Source of the DNA: a virus
DNA: 28,796 nucleotides
Virus record (IMG/VR): IMGVR_UViG_3300025127_000186
Location: 1-28,796 of that record
Reading direction: 5' to 3' (one strand)
Both the position numbers and the translations under genes were made by a program. The notes under the pieces are model-generated. The model saw nothing but the letters and a program-made list of their open reading frames with translations, had not been told where the DNA came from and did no database searches. Positions 1-7,952 of this stretch are shown here, in pieces (position 1 is the stretch's first letter; the number at the start of each line of letters is the position of its first letter).

Positions 1-172
1 CCTCGACATATTTACCATCTCTTTTGTTAACCTCTGGAGATAGTTGGCCCAAAATTTTTAAGAAAGGCAACGCAAGATCTTCTTGCGATATATTTTGAGC
101 ACCTTGATTTGCATCAGCTTCAAATAAGTTTGTTGCTAATGCTCCTTCTTTTTTTGTTGCTACTTGGTTCAT
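1..172 (-). CDS. Unidentified early-region protein, N-terminal 57 residues (runs off window edge)
   Basis: Partial gene: the ATG is at 172-170 and the frame stays open to base 1. It starts one base after the stop of the 174-725 gene, and an AAGGAAC Shine-Dalgarno-like stretch overlaps that gene's end. The visible part is a polar, flexible N-terminus followed by a segment reading DLALPFLKILGQLSPEVNK. I recall that kind of segment from conserved proteins beside replication or recombination genes in marine phages, but I cannot assign a function. Position in the minus-strand cluster that diverges from the helicase fits an early DNA-metabolism role, such as ssDNA binding or recombination; that is inference. 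Confidence 0.7.
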   Translation of the reverse strand, partial: MNQVATKKEGALATNLFEADANQGAQNISQEDLALPFLKILGQLSPEVNKRDGKYVE

Positions 173-173
173 G

Positions 174-725
174 TTACTTGTTCCTTTTTATTGTAGTTTT
201 ATTCTCCGAGAACACCCCGAAGATTTCCGTTGGCATTTCTTTTCCTGCCTCAATACGCTCACGGACTAGCGCTTTCAGAGTCATGGGTTCTACCTTCATC
301 TTTTGTGTCGGTTGAAACCCTTGACCCTTTGCAAGTTCGGCATAATCAGCCGCCTTGTTATCTTCGTTACGACCAAACGATACGGATATCTCGTTTTTGA
401 TTATATCGCCTAAGCCATTCTCACGAAGCCAGTTAAACGCCGCCTCTTTGTTTGCCTCCGTTATAGTTGCACGATACGACGTTGAAACTTTCAGATGTGA
501 TCCATCATGAAGTTTTAATTCTGCTAGACCCATTTCGGACATCATAGTTGGTATAACTTCTCCTGATATGTGATCTCTTTTTTTCTTTAATAATTTAATT
601 CTAGATTCTGCATCTTCTATTTCAGATGATACTCCCTCTAATCTTTCAACTTGGTCTGCAAGTGACTGAATATTACCAGTCTTTTTCATTGCATCTTGTT
701 GATCTTTTTCAAAATCAATTGTCAT
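174..725 (-). CDS. Coiled-coil early-region protein of unknown function
   Basis: 183 residues. Residues about 15-65 are heptad-like and highly charged (ERLEGVSSEIEDAESRIK and onward), a likely coiled coil. A compact domain with alternating strands and helices fills about 70-183, and the extreme C-terminus is basic (KTTIKRNK). No enzyme motif, signal peptide or membrane segment is visible. The ATG follows an AGGAG Shine-Dalgarno seven bases upstream, and the gene starts inside the last codons of the 715-1110 gene (11-base overlap), so the two are translationally coupled. Base composition is somewhat less AT-rich than that of the helicase. A coiled coil plus small domain in a phage early region recalls nuclease-inhibitor or recombination-mediator proteins such as Mu Gam, but sequence similarity is not evident to me. 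Confidence 0.8.
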   Translation of the reverse strand: MTIDFEKDQQDAMKKTGNIQSLADQVERLEGVSSEIEDAESRIKLLKKKRDHISGEVIPTMMSEMGLAELKLHDGSHLKVSTSYRATITEANKEAAFNWLRENGLGDIIKNEISVSFGRNEDNKAADYAELAKGQGFQPTQKMKVEPMTLKALVRERIEAGKEMPTEIFGVFSENKTTIKRNK

Positions 726-1110
726 CTATTTCTCCTCTTTCATATAAGTTTATTTCTATTGGATAGTATTTTCTTTCTTGTTTGTCCCATTTAAGTAAAT
801 TAAATTTACCTCCGGTAATATCAGATACGATTGAACATGCAACACCAATGATTGCAGGATCGCCTGTAAGTAGTAAATAATCTCTAGGTTTATAATTTTT
901 CAAACCTTGTCTTAATTTGTATATAAGTGGTCCAGGTGAAAATATCATTTGTGAAAACTCTGGTAACAAAAATTTAAATTGTCCATATTGAGATGCACCT
1001 ATGATATTAATTTTAGGTGTGCCTGCTTTACTACCTGATATTTCCTGAATAACATATACTGTAGAAGTATAATTATTTTTTAAACTTTCGTATTTATTAC
1101 TTTCTGACAT
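715..1110 (-). CDS. Hypothetical early-region protein
   Basis: 131 residues from the ATG at 1110 (MSESNKYESL). An in-frame ATG at 1128 would add MLYDLS, but it lies inside the probable -10 region of the divergent promoter, so 1110 is preferred; the choice is uncertain because neither has a well-spaced Shine-Dalgarno. The protein is mixed alpha/beta with a central run (YGQFKFLLPEFSQMIFSPGP) and a hydrophobic segment near residues 84-100 (DYLLLTGDPAIIGVACSIV). I do not recognise the family, although proteins like it occur beside helicases in marine phage contigs. It is the first gene of the minus-strand early cluster, with its 5' end 43 bases from the helicase start. If transcribed from the overlapping minus promoter, its mRNA would be nearly leaderless. 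Confidence 0.75.
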   Translation of the reverse strand: MSESNKYESLKNNYTSTVYVIQEISGSKAGTPKINIIGASQYGQFKFLLPEFSQMIFSPGPLIYKLRQGLKNYKPRDYLLLTGDPAIIGVACSIVSDITGGKFNLLKWDKQERKYYPIEINLYERGEIDDN

Positions 1111-1138
1111 TGACAAATCATATAACATCCTTTATATT
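1110..1138 (+). promoter_or_regulatory. Sigma70-like promoter for the helicase gene
   Basis: TTGACA at 1110-1115, 17-base spacer, TATATT at 1133-1138. The -35 is perfect consensus, the spacing optimal and the -10 matches at five of six positions. The expected start of transcription is near 1145, only about nine bases before the helicase ATG at 1154, so the mRNA would be almost leaderless; a weak GAAAG lies directly upstream of the ATG. No other source of plus-strand transcription is visible. Confidence 0.7.
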
Positions 1139-1146
1139 AATGTCAA
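1119..1146 (-). promoter_or_regulatory. Putative opposing promoter for the left early genes
   Basis: On the minus strand TTGACA (1146-1141), a 16-base spacer and TATATG (1124-1119; four of six -10 matches) face the helicase promoter. Its -35 box is the other arm of the inverted repeat ATTGACA/TGTCAAT (1109-1115 and 1141-1147). Transcription would begin near 1112, next to the ATG at 1110. The -10 is weaker than that of the plus promoter, so the call is tentative. Confidence 0.45.
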
Positions 1147-1153
1147 TAGAAAG

Positions 1154-2584
1154 ATGAATTATAAATTTAAGACAAAACCATACAAGCATCAATTGACTGC
1201 TTTAGAAAAGTCATGGAATAAAGAAACGTATGCATACTTTATGGAAATGGGTACAGGTAAAACAAAAGTATTAATAGATAATCTAGCCATGCTTTACGAT
1301 AAAGGTAAAGTTGATGGTGCATTAATTATAGCACCTAAAGGTGTAATAAAAACTTGGTATGAACAAGAGCTTCCTACACACTTACCAAATCATATAGAAA
1401 ATGTGACCGTATTGTGGCAACCAAATATTACCAAAAAACAACAAGAAAAATTAGAAAGTTTATTTGAAATAGAAACAGCTTTACATATTTTAGTAATGAA
1501 CGTAGAGGCTTTTAGTACAGATAAGGGTGTTAAGTTTGCTTCTAAATTTTTAAACTCACACAAAGTATTAATGGCTATTGATGAGTCTACAACCATTAAA
1601 ACTCCAACTGCAAAAAGAACTAAAAATATTATTGGTCTTGGTAAGCATGCAAAGTATAGAAGAATTATGACAGGTTCTCCTGTTACTAAAAATCCTTTAG
1701 ATTTATATACACAGTGTTTATTTTTAGATCCTTTTCTTTTAGATTTTCAATCTTATTATGCTTTTAGAAACAGATACGCTATCATGAAAACTATGCATGT
1801 TAGAGGACGATCCATTCAAGTTGTTCATAAATTTCAAAACTTAGGTGAACTATCAGAAACATTACAAAATTTTTCTTACAGAGTTTTAAAAGAAGATTGT
1901 TTAGATTTACCCTCTAAAGTATTTACTAAAAGACACATTGTTCTTACAGGTGAACAAAGAAAAATATACGATCAAATGAAAAAAGCAGCCACGGCTATAT
2001 TAAATGGTAAAGTTACAACTACTATGACTGTGCTTACACAACTAATGCGTTTACATCAAATAACTTGTGGTCATTTTACTGCAGATGATGGCTCTGTACA
2101 ATTAATTGAAAACAACAGAATTAAAGAATTAATGAGTGTATTAGAAGAAACAGAAGGTAAAGCCATTATATGGGCTAACTATCAAAGAGATGTAACTCAA
2201 ATTATAAAAGCTATAAGTGATGAATATGGTCCAGGGTCCGTGGTTGATTATTATGGATTAACGCCACAAGAAGAACGACAAGAAAACATCAAACGATTTC
2301 AAAATGGCGATGAATGTAGATTTATTGTTGGTACAACACAGACTGGTGGTTATGGTATTACACTTACAAAAGCAAACACCGTTATATATTATTCTAATGG
2401 GTATGACTTAGAAAAAAGATTACAATCAGAAGATAGAGCACACAGAATAGGCCAAACCAAATCAGTAACTTATGTTGACTTGATTGCCGAAGATACAGTT
2501 GACGAAAAAATCGTAAAAGCTTTACGTGATAAAATAAATATTGCATCTGAAGTTTTAGGTGAAGAATTAAAAGCTTGGATTTAA
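1154..2584 (+). CDS. SNF2/DEAD-box superfamily 2 helicase
   Basis: 476 residues with a full two-lobed SF2 core. Visible motifs: KHQ (Q-motif region, residue 13), Walker A MGTGKTK (32-38, K36), motif Ia IIAPKGVIKTW (58-68), motif II DEST (143-146), motif III TGSP (173-176), a helicase-C lobe with the IWANYQRDV block (339-347), motif V GGYGITLTKANT (398-409) and motif VI QSEDRAHRIGQ (424-434). The RAHRIGQ form is typical of SNF2-like ATPases. It should translocate on or remodel duplex DNA in phage replication, recombination or repair; the exact substrate is unknown. It is the only plus-strand gene in the window, with its own promoter at 1110-1138, and its stop overlaps the endolysin stop by four bases in a shared TTAA. 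Confidence 0.95.
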   Translation: MNYKFKTKPYKHQLTALEKSWNKETYAYFMEMGTGKTKVLIDNLAMLYDKGKVDGALIIAPKGVIKTWYEQELPTHLPNHIENVTVLWQPNITKKQQEKLESLFEIETALHILVMNVEAFSTDKGVKFASKFLNSHKVLMAIDESTTIKTPTAKRTKNIIGLGKHAKYRRIMTGSPVTKNPLDLYTQCLFLDPFLLDFQSYYAFRNRYAIMKTMHVRGRSIQVVHKFQNLGELSETLQNFSYRVLKEDCLDLPSKVFTKRHIVLTGEQRKIYDQMKKAATAILNGKVTTTMTVLTQLMRLHQITCGHFTADDGSVQLIENNRIKELMSVLEETEGKAIIWANYQRDVTQIIKAISDEYGPGSVVDYYGLTPQEERQENIKRFQNGDECRFIVGTTQTGGYGITLTKANTVIYYSNGYDLEKRLQSEDRAHRIGQTKSVTYVDLIAEDTVDEKIVKALRDKINIASEVLGEELKAWI

Positions 2585-3057
2585 ACTAGTTCTTTTGCTG
2601 AACCTAGTATAGGTTTATATTTTGTTTTACCCTCTGATTTATAAGCGTGTAAAAATGATGCCCTTGGTGTTCCTTCAATCCACGAACAATGTATCCACCC
2701 GCTATTGGGTTCACCCGGAGTGTAGAACTCAAGGATCAATTGATCTGGCGTAAGATTATTTTTAATCCAATCAAATAGTTCAGCGTTATCGACGCCAACA
2801 CATTCGAAATCGGCCGCCTCAGCTTTTGCATGTTGTGATCTAGCTGAGCTACCGATAGCTTCACACAATTCTACGCTGCGAAAACCGCTAGTCACCTTTA
2901 CCCTGCCAAAATGGTCACGTACCGGCTGAAGGATATTCTCACATAATGCTTTTAATTTTTCTACTTGTTCTGCACTAGGGTTATTATTAATGCCTTTACG
3001 AATCGCTGTGTCCGATTTGGTTAATTCTGATAAAGTAAAATTACGTGAAAGATTCAT
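2581..3057 (-). CDS. Endolysin, M15 family zinc peptidase (peptidoglycan peptidase)
   Basis: 158 residues. It reads as a single-domain M15 (D,D-carboxypeptidase/L-alanyl-D-glutamate peptidase-like) enzyme: VTSGFRS at 55-61, the zinc motif SQHAKAEAAD with ligands H76 and D83, and the third ligand H123 in WIHCSW. E110 in DQLILEF is the likely catalytic acid. The usual Gly of HxxGxAxD is Ala79 here, a mild deviation. There is no signal peptide, so export would need the holin-like protein encoded just upstream. Its start codon shares TAATG with the stop of that gene. It should cleave peptide crosslinks or stems in peptidoglycan at lysis. The coding DNA around 2700-3000 looks less AT-rich than its neighbours, which may indicate a separate origin. 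Confidence 0.9.
   Translation of the reverse strand: MNLSRNFTLSELTKSDTAIRKGINNNPSAEQVEKLKALCENILQPVRDHFGRVKVTSGFRSVELCEAIGSSARSQHAKAEAADFECVGVDNAELFDWIKNNLTPDQLILEFYTPGEPNSGWIHCSWIEGTPRASFLHAYKSEGKTKYKPILGSAKELV
2601..2626 (+). terminator. Weak candidate terminator for the helicase transcript
   Basis: Perfect inverted repeat AACCTA-GTA-TAGGTT (2601-2615) followed on the plus strand by a T-rich stretch, 17 bases after the helicase stop. The stem is only six base pairs with two G-C pairs, and it lies within the 3' coding end of the endolysin gene, so it may be chance. Confidence 0.3.
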
Positions 3058-3233
3058 TATTGTATAGCGTTCATAAGTAAGGCAAGTATTATGGCTCCAC
3101 CTCCACCCATGATCATCTTCTCCATTCTTGATACACGTTCCTTAATTTCTTTTATTTGTTCAAAGGTTTGCTTTTGCATTATTCTGCAAAGTTTTTCGTG
3201 ATCCTCAATTTTTTGTAATGCTGATTTTTTCAT
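3057..3233 (-). CDS. Small holin-like (XhlA-type) single-TM protein
   Basis: 58 residues, found by direct translation: ATG at 3233, TAA at 3059-3057. Both ends are TAATG overlaps, with the 1339-residue virion gene upstream and the endolysin downstream. Residues about 1-38 are charged and heptad-like (ending KEIKERVSRMEKM). A glycine-rich hydrophobic segment, GGGGAIILALLMNAI at about 43-57, ends at the C-terminus. An N-terminal coiled coil plus one C-terminal membrane helix is the layout of XhlA-like lysis accessory proteins and some small holins. With the endolysin immediately following, a role in membrane permeabilisation or endolysin release is likely. Function is inferred from topology and context, not from a recognised signature. 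Confidence 0.7.
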   Translation of the reverse strand: MKKSALQKIEDHEKLCRIMQKQTFEQIKEIKERVSRMEKMIMGGGGAIILALLMNAIQ

Positions 3234-6200
3234 TATGTTCTACTCGCTATTACTTGTTCTTCTGGCGATAATAAAGCTTGTTCTGTACGTGTCAAGTTAG
3301 TTGTTGGATTAATTTGTTGCGTTATTTGTTGTATATTTGGCATTGGTGTTGGTGGTAACGCTGATTGACCTTGTGGATTTTCGTCGGGTAAAAAATCTTT
3401 TAATTTTAAATCAAAATCATCAAACAAAGTTAATGTATTCATTACAGCCTCCATAGCTCTGAGTGTTGGCTCTGCCTCAAAGAATACGTTTGGTACATTA
3501 CCTTTTCTAGCATTCTCTGCAAATACTTCTTGTAGTCTTTCTGATGGAAAGAATGGATCAAATGTTCCACTTATAATTTCATCGTAATCAGATTGTAGTC
3601 CTCTTTTCTCAAATATCTCTCTTGTTTTAAATGGTGCTAATCCAACTATCTCTGCATTCTCAATAGTGTTTAAAAGTTTTTTTCTGTTCTCAAATATTTT
3701 TTTATTAGCAGTATAGTATCTATTAATTACATCGTTAGCTGTTCGCATTTCTGTAACATCAATCTCACCTGTAAATAATTTTCTAGAATCAGATATTGCT
3801 TTTTGATATTCAAATAATTTAAACGCCATGGATTTTTCTGGATTAACTTTAATACCTCTAAATCCAAATATACCTGCAAGCTCGTATGGTATTTCATACA
3901 ACTCAGATCCTTTACCTGGTTCACCTGTAAATGCTTTTTTAGTTCTTTGAAATGGTTGTGTTGTTGGTAATAAAGTTTTACCAAGATGTTGCATTATAAT
4001 TGCAACCTTTTCTGGTCCTGGTGTTTGATCATTATATAATTGTTTACCTTCTCTTGTTCTTCCATTTCTGCCCCATATATCCATAAATGCTTCTGTGTAT
4101 ATAGATTCTGATATAAATGGTGATGCTGTTTCTCCTGCAGCTTCTGCAATACCTTGAACAAAACCTTGTAATAAAACTTCTTCGTCTTGTATACCTTCTT
4201 GAATATTACGTAATAAAGTTTGAAAAGGTCTAGTTAATGTATCGTAGACATTGTTTTTAGACCAATCAATATAGAATAATTCATCTGTATTTGGATCTCT
4301 AAAATATATTTTCTGTGAACTCTTAGCCCATGGTGCTACGAAATCATTTGCTGCATCTGCCTCTTCGTTTGATACACCAAAGATAGCCTGTGATCCTTTA
4401 ATAAAACCGTATGGTATGATACCCATAGCAGCTGTCATACCAACAAGTCTTTTTAATCCTAAATCTTTCATTGGATTTGTGCTTGTTACTGGATTTAATT
4501 TACCAGTGACAGGATCTTTTAAATCTTTTGCTACTTGTTTAAATATACCAAACCCTGTTCTAAATACCTCTGATGGCCATGACATGAAGTTACCAAAAGG
4601 TGATACCCTTGCAGCTCTTACAAACTCACCAACCTTTGCATAGTTAGGCACTGTGTCTTGTACAATCTGTGCAACCTCTTGTTTTAATGCTTGTGGTGAT
4701 ATTTTTATACCTGCTTTTGCATATCTATCTCCTCTTTGCACCAACTGCACTTCATAGTTTATAATCTTCCAGATATCATCTTCTGCAACATATAAATCTT
4801 GCATAAACTTACCAGCTTTTTTAATACCTCTACCCGTCTTTTTACCTAATGAGTTAATCATCGGAAAAAGAATACTGTCTGTTGCAAAATTACCTTCACC
4901 AAATCTTACATCTTTCATTAGATTACGTAAATCTCCAAGCCTTACATTTGTATTTACGATACCTAGTTCTAGATATTCTCTGTATTTTTCTTGTGATAAT
5001 TCTTTTCTTGGTCCACCTACCTGCACTGTTCCAAAAGCATTATCCATAGCTTGTTTAAATACTCTTGGATTTACAAACATTGTTCCATTAGCAAAAGAGA
5101 ATGCACTAGAACTTAAAAAGTTTCTGATGTGTGTAGGTACAGATAGAATTGTTTTTGCATATTGTGCACCAGCTTTAGGTGTTAATAATAAATTACGCCA
5201 TGCCCATGAAAATGTTTTACCTATTGGTCCACCAGTCTCACCTCTCATAAAATCTTGTATCTTAGATACGTTTGTAAAACTCTCAGCTATCTCTCTTGTT
5301 GTATATGTATTAGATAATCTATTTACTAACACACCATCCTTAAAATATTCTTTTACATAGTCATCCATCTTAACTATTTCAGGTTCGTTACCAAAAGCTC
5401 TTTTAGCTGCAAGTGGTGTAGGATGAAAAAAACCTCTTTCACCAAAAGGTGTATCAGCTTTTACATTTGCTTTTGCTATTTCATCTGCATCTAATATTTC
5501 ATCAAATAATTGATTCTTTCTAGCAATCACAGACAGTCTACTCATGCCTTCAAAGATAGAGTGTCTAACATCGTTAATCTCACCAAATAGATCTCTAAAT
5601 ATTTTTGATCCTTTACCTATAACCTGTATTTCTTTTTTACCACCAGGTAGTTTTTTCTCTACAGTTTGTGCAAATGTTTTTAATCCAAATGCATCATCAG
5701 CTGATCTAGATAGATTCTGATATGCAAATGTTGGTAGTCTATCTCTTTTTGGGTCCATCTTTCTAACCTGTTTGATAATATCATTTACCATACCCTCTGC
5801 TTCTAGGTCTGTAATAGGGTTATTGTTTTTAGCTGCATATCTCATAAACAATTTTTTAGCAGCCTCTACGTCTTGTCTTGCTGGTTTGTATTTAGATAAA
5901 AACCCTGCTTCTGCATTTTCAAATATTTCAAACGTATTACCGATGTAGTTCTTAACTCTGTTACCCATTATTTTACGTAGATCAACACCTACACCTGCAG
6001 GTAGATCTACTTTAGCACCTGGCCCACCTGCTGTTATATTTAACAGATTACCAAACTCACCTCTTGTTTTTACTAAAGCTTTTGATATCTCAAACGCTAC
6101 CTGAGATCCTTCTTTTTTGCCTAATCGTTTTATTATTTTTTCTTTGATTTGTTTTTCTAAAGTAGGATCTAATTTTACTTTGTTTAAATCACCTTTGAAT

Positions 6201-7252
6201 AAACCATCATCTAATAATTTTAAAAATTCTTTTCTCTCCTCAACAGCAGATGCATTAAAAAATTTTCTAAAATCTGGAAATACTTTGTCCACCTGTCTAT
6301 CTATTCTTGCAACCTGTTCCTCTGCAAAGTTTGTATCTCTCATCTCTCTTGCTTTTTGTGTTTTCTTTGCTTCTGCTACTTCTTGTGGTTTTGTACCTCT
6401 AAATCTAAATGCAGCAGCAAATTTATCTAAACCTCTTGAAATGGCACTGCTACTATATGCAAGTTCTTTACCACGTTTTGCTAATGCTTTTGCTGCAACT
6501 CCTGTACCATAAACAAATGGTGTAAGAAAAATAGATTCTGCACCAAACTTTACTCTGTTCATTAATTTTCTAGCTGCGTCTTCTGATGGATCGTCTTCAA
6601 CATCTCTGTTCAATGCAAGAGCTGCATCAGGTCCAAATAGATCACTTATGTTTCCTATATTTTCAACATCAGCTACAAGCGTCTCTCCAGCTGCACCACC
6701 TAATACAACAGCACCAAATCTCTGTGTGCCTGATAATTTATTTAATTCTTCAGCTTTCTTTTTACCTTTTGCTATATTTTTATTTTTAAAACTTACAAGC
6801 TTACCAGATTTCTTTGCTTTTAATGCTTTTGTGGCCAGTGTGGTCGCAAGTTTTGCACCTGCAGCTCCTGGTATACCTATCTGCACCAATGCCTCTGAAA
6901 GCCTACCTATGGCTCTTTGTTCAGCTATTTCTTCTAACGGATTAAGTTTATCAAAAAATGCTTCTACCCTTGCTGCAGCATCTTCTGTTGCTCCAAGGTC
7001 CAAGAGCTCTGCTCCAAGAGATACTACACCCTCTACAGTTTTTATGGCACCTGATCCAAGTCCTGCAACAAATGCTGTTGCACCTGACACCTCGTTATTA
7101 TCTTCGGCAGTGGCTAATTGTATATCAGTCTCATCTTTACCATCATAAAGATTTACATCTATATCTTTTTTATTATCTCTTTGTTCTTTAGTTTTGCCTA
7201 ACTCTTTTTCATCGATGAGTCGGCCTGTATTTGGATCTACTACCAGAGCCAT
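3233..7252 (-). CDS. Giant internal virion or DNA-ejection protein (putative)
   Basis: 1339 residues, the largest gene here. No lytic transglycosylase, polymerase or nuclease motif is visible. The N-terminal ~50 residues are acidic and polar. Gly/Ala-rich amphipathic or hydrophobic segments follow at about 57-90 (ATAFVAGLGSGAIKTVEGVV), 128-145, 180-197 and 240-260, then long charged helical stretches, and a further hydrophobic block near 935-960 (VGMTAAMGIIPYGFIKGS). The C-terminus is Pro/Gln-rich. This mix of membrane-active helices and long helical linkers, in a very large protein last in the structural run and just before lysis, resembles ejected internal core proteins of podoviruses (T7 gp15/gp16, P22 gp16/gp20). 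Homology is not claimed. The start ATG is two bases after the preceding stop. Transglycosylase or vRNAP functions seen in other phages' giant proteins are not evident. Confidence 0.75.
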   Translation of the reverse strand: MALVVDPNTGRLIDEKELGKTKEQRDNKKDIDVNLYDGKDETDIQLATAEDNNEVSGATAFVAGLGSGAIKTVEGVVSLGAELLDLGATEDAAARVEAFFDKLNPLEEIAEQRAIGRLSEALVQIGIPGAAGAKLATTLATKALKAKKSGKLVSFKNKNIAKGKKKAEELNKLSGTQRFGAVVLGGAAGETLVADVENIGNISDLFGPDAALALNRDVEDDPSEDAARKLMNRVKFGAESIFLTPFVYGTGVAAKALAKRGKELAYSSSAISRGLDKFAAAFRFRGTKPQEVAEAKKTQKAREMRDTNFAEEQVARIDRQVDKVFPDFRKFFNASAVEERKEFLKLLDDGLFKGDLNKVKLDPTLEKQIKEKIIKRLGKKEGSQVAFEISKALVKTRGEFGNLLNITAGGPGAKVDLPAGVGVDLRKIMGNRVKNYIGNTFEIFENAEAGFLSKYKPARQDVEAAKKLFMRYAAKNNNPITDLEAEGMVNDIIKQVRKMDPKRDRLPTFAYQNLSRSADDAFGLKTFAQTVEKKLPGGKKEIQVIGKGSKIFRDLFGEINDVRHSIFEGMSRLSVIARKNQLFDEILDADEIAKANVKADTPFGERGFFHPTPLAAKRAFGNEPEIVKMDDYVKEYFKDGVLVNRLSNTYTTREIAESFTNVSKIQDFMRGETGGPIGKTFSWAWRNLLLTPKAGAQYAKTILSVPTHIRNFLSSSAFSFANGTMFVNPRVFKQAMDNAFGTVQVGGPRKELSQEKYREYLELGIVNTNVRLGDLRNLMKDVRFGEGNFATDSILFPMINSLGKKTGRGIKKAGKFMQDLYVAEDDIWKIINYEVQLVQRGDRYAKAGIKISPQALKQEVAQIVQDTVPNYAKVGEFVRAARVSPFGNFMSWPSEVFRTGFGIFKQVAKDLKDPVTGKLNPVTSTNPMKDLGLKRLVGMTAAMGIIPYGFIKGSQAIFGVSNEEADAANDFVAPWAKSSQKIYFRDPNTDELFYIDWSKNNVYDTLTRPFQTLLRNIQEGIQDEEVLLQGFVQGIAEAAGETASPFISESIYTEAFMDIWGRNGRTREGKQLYNDQTPGPEKVAIIMQHLGKTLLPTTQPFQRTKKAFTGEPGKGSELYEIPYELAGIFGFRGIKVNPEKSMAFKLFEYQKAISDSRKLFTGEIDVTEMRTANDVINRYYTANKKIFENRKKLLNTIENAEIVGLAPFKTREIFEKRGLQSDYDEIISGTFDPFFPSERLQEVFAENARKGNVPNVFFEAEPTLRAMEAVMNTLTLFDDFDLKLKDFLPDENPQGQSALPPTPMPNIQQITQQINPTTNLTRTEQALLSPEEQVIASRT
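3268..3295 (-). promoter_or_regulatory. Promoter-like site ahead of the lysis genes
   Basis: On the minus strand TTGACA (3295-3290), a 16-base spacer, then TATTAT (3273-3268; five of six -10 matches). It lies inside the last codons of the 1339-residue gene, so coincidence is possible. The predicted start near 3261 leaves a leader of roughly 28 bases to the holin-like ATG at 3233. A dedicated late promoter for holin and endolysin would make sense. Confidence 0.45.
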
Positions 7253-7254
7253 TT

Positions 7255-7950
7255 TTAACTCTCCGAACCATCAGCATCTTGTAGAGGTTCTAATGTAAAA
7301 GGGTTTAATGGAATAGGAAAAAGAACTCCGTCTTCTCTACGAGTCATTCTATATGCTATACCTTTTCCAGGATCGTATGTTAATGCGCCTTCAGGCACAC
7401 TTCTAAAGTCTGGTTCAAATTTTTTTGTTTTTTTATCATATTCAAAATTTAATTGAACATAATTTTCACCTCTATTTTTAACTTCAAAATTTGCTAAATC
7501 AGTTGCATTGTTTTTAATTACAGGAATATTAGATTCGCTATAAATTTTTGCTCTTTCTCTAAACTGTTCTTCAGGTGTTTGTGCAGCAAAGAAAGAATCT
7601 TTCTTTTTCATCTCTGCTATTGCTTCATCAGATTCTATTTGTCTTTCGAGTAATTTTTCTTTAAATGCTCTGTCTTCTGCAGTTGAAGCTGCTGCCGCTT
7701 GACTTGCTTGTAATCTATTAAACGGATCTCTTGCAGCTGTTGCAGCTGTTTGAAATATATTACCTTGTGGTGGTGTTGATAATAAATTTAAACCAAAGCT
7801 AGTTAAAAAACCTGGTAGTCCTTGTGCTTGAAACGTTGGCATTTGTGTGCCATTTGCATATTGTTTTCTTGGTTGATCTAGTCCTGATGTAATACCAGTG
7901 CCTGCTGATCCACCTATTCTAAACATTGGTCTTTTTAAAGTTCTATTCAT
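7255..7950 (-). CDS. Putative virion protein of unknown function
   Basis: 231 residues. A basic N-terminus (MNRTLKRPMFRIGGSAGTG) leads to Gly/Pro-rich loops and an alanine-rich helical stretch around 65-110 with many charged residues (EDRAFKEKLLERQIESDEAI). The C-terminal half is beta-like and Pro-rich. No catalytic motif is visible. The 'RPMFRIGG' N-terminal motif recurs, to my recollection, in proteins of marine phage structural clusters. It begins two bases after the stop of the 7953-8963 gene and ends two bases before the giant protein gene, so it is part of the same transcript and probably of the internal or ejected virion set. Function is unknown. Confidence 0.75.
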   Translation of the reverse strand: MNRTLKRPMFRIGGSAGTGITSGLDQPRKQYANGTQMPTFQAQGLPGFLTSFGLNLLSTPPQGNIFQTAATAARDPFNRLQASQAAAASTAEDRAFKEKLLERQIESDEAIAEMKKKDSFFAAQTPEEQFRERAKIYSESNIPVIKNNATDLANFEVKNRGENYVQLNFEYDKKTKKFEPDFRSVPEGALTYDPGKGIAYRMTRREDGVLFPIPLNPFTLEPLQDADGSES

Positions 7951-7952
7951 AA

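Noticed and set aside
6117-7191. Several plus-strand open frames of 67-166 residues opposite the giant virion gene.
   Set aside because: Leu/Ser/Phe-rich antisense shadows with no ribosome binding sites or promoters.
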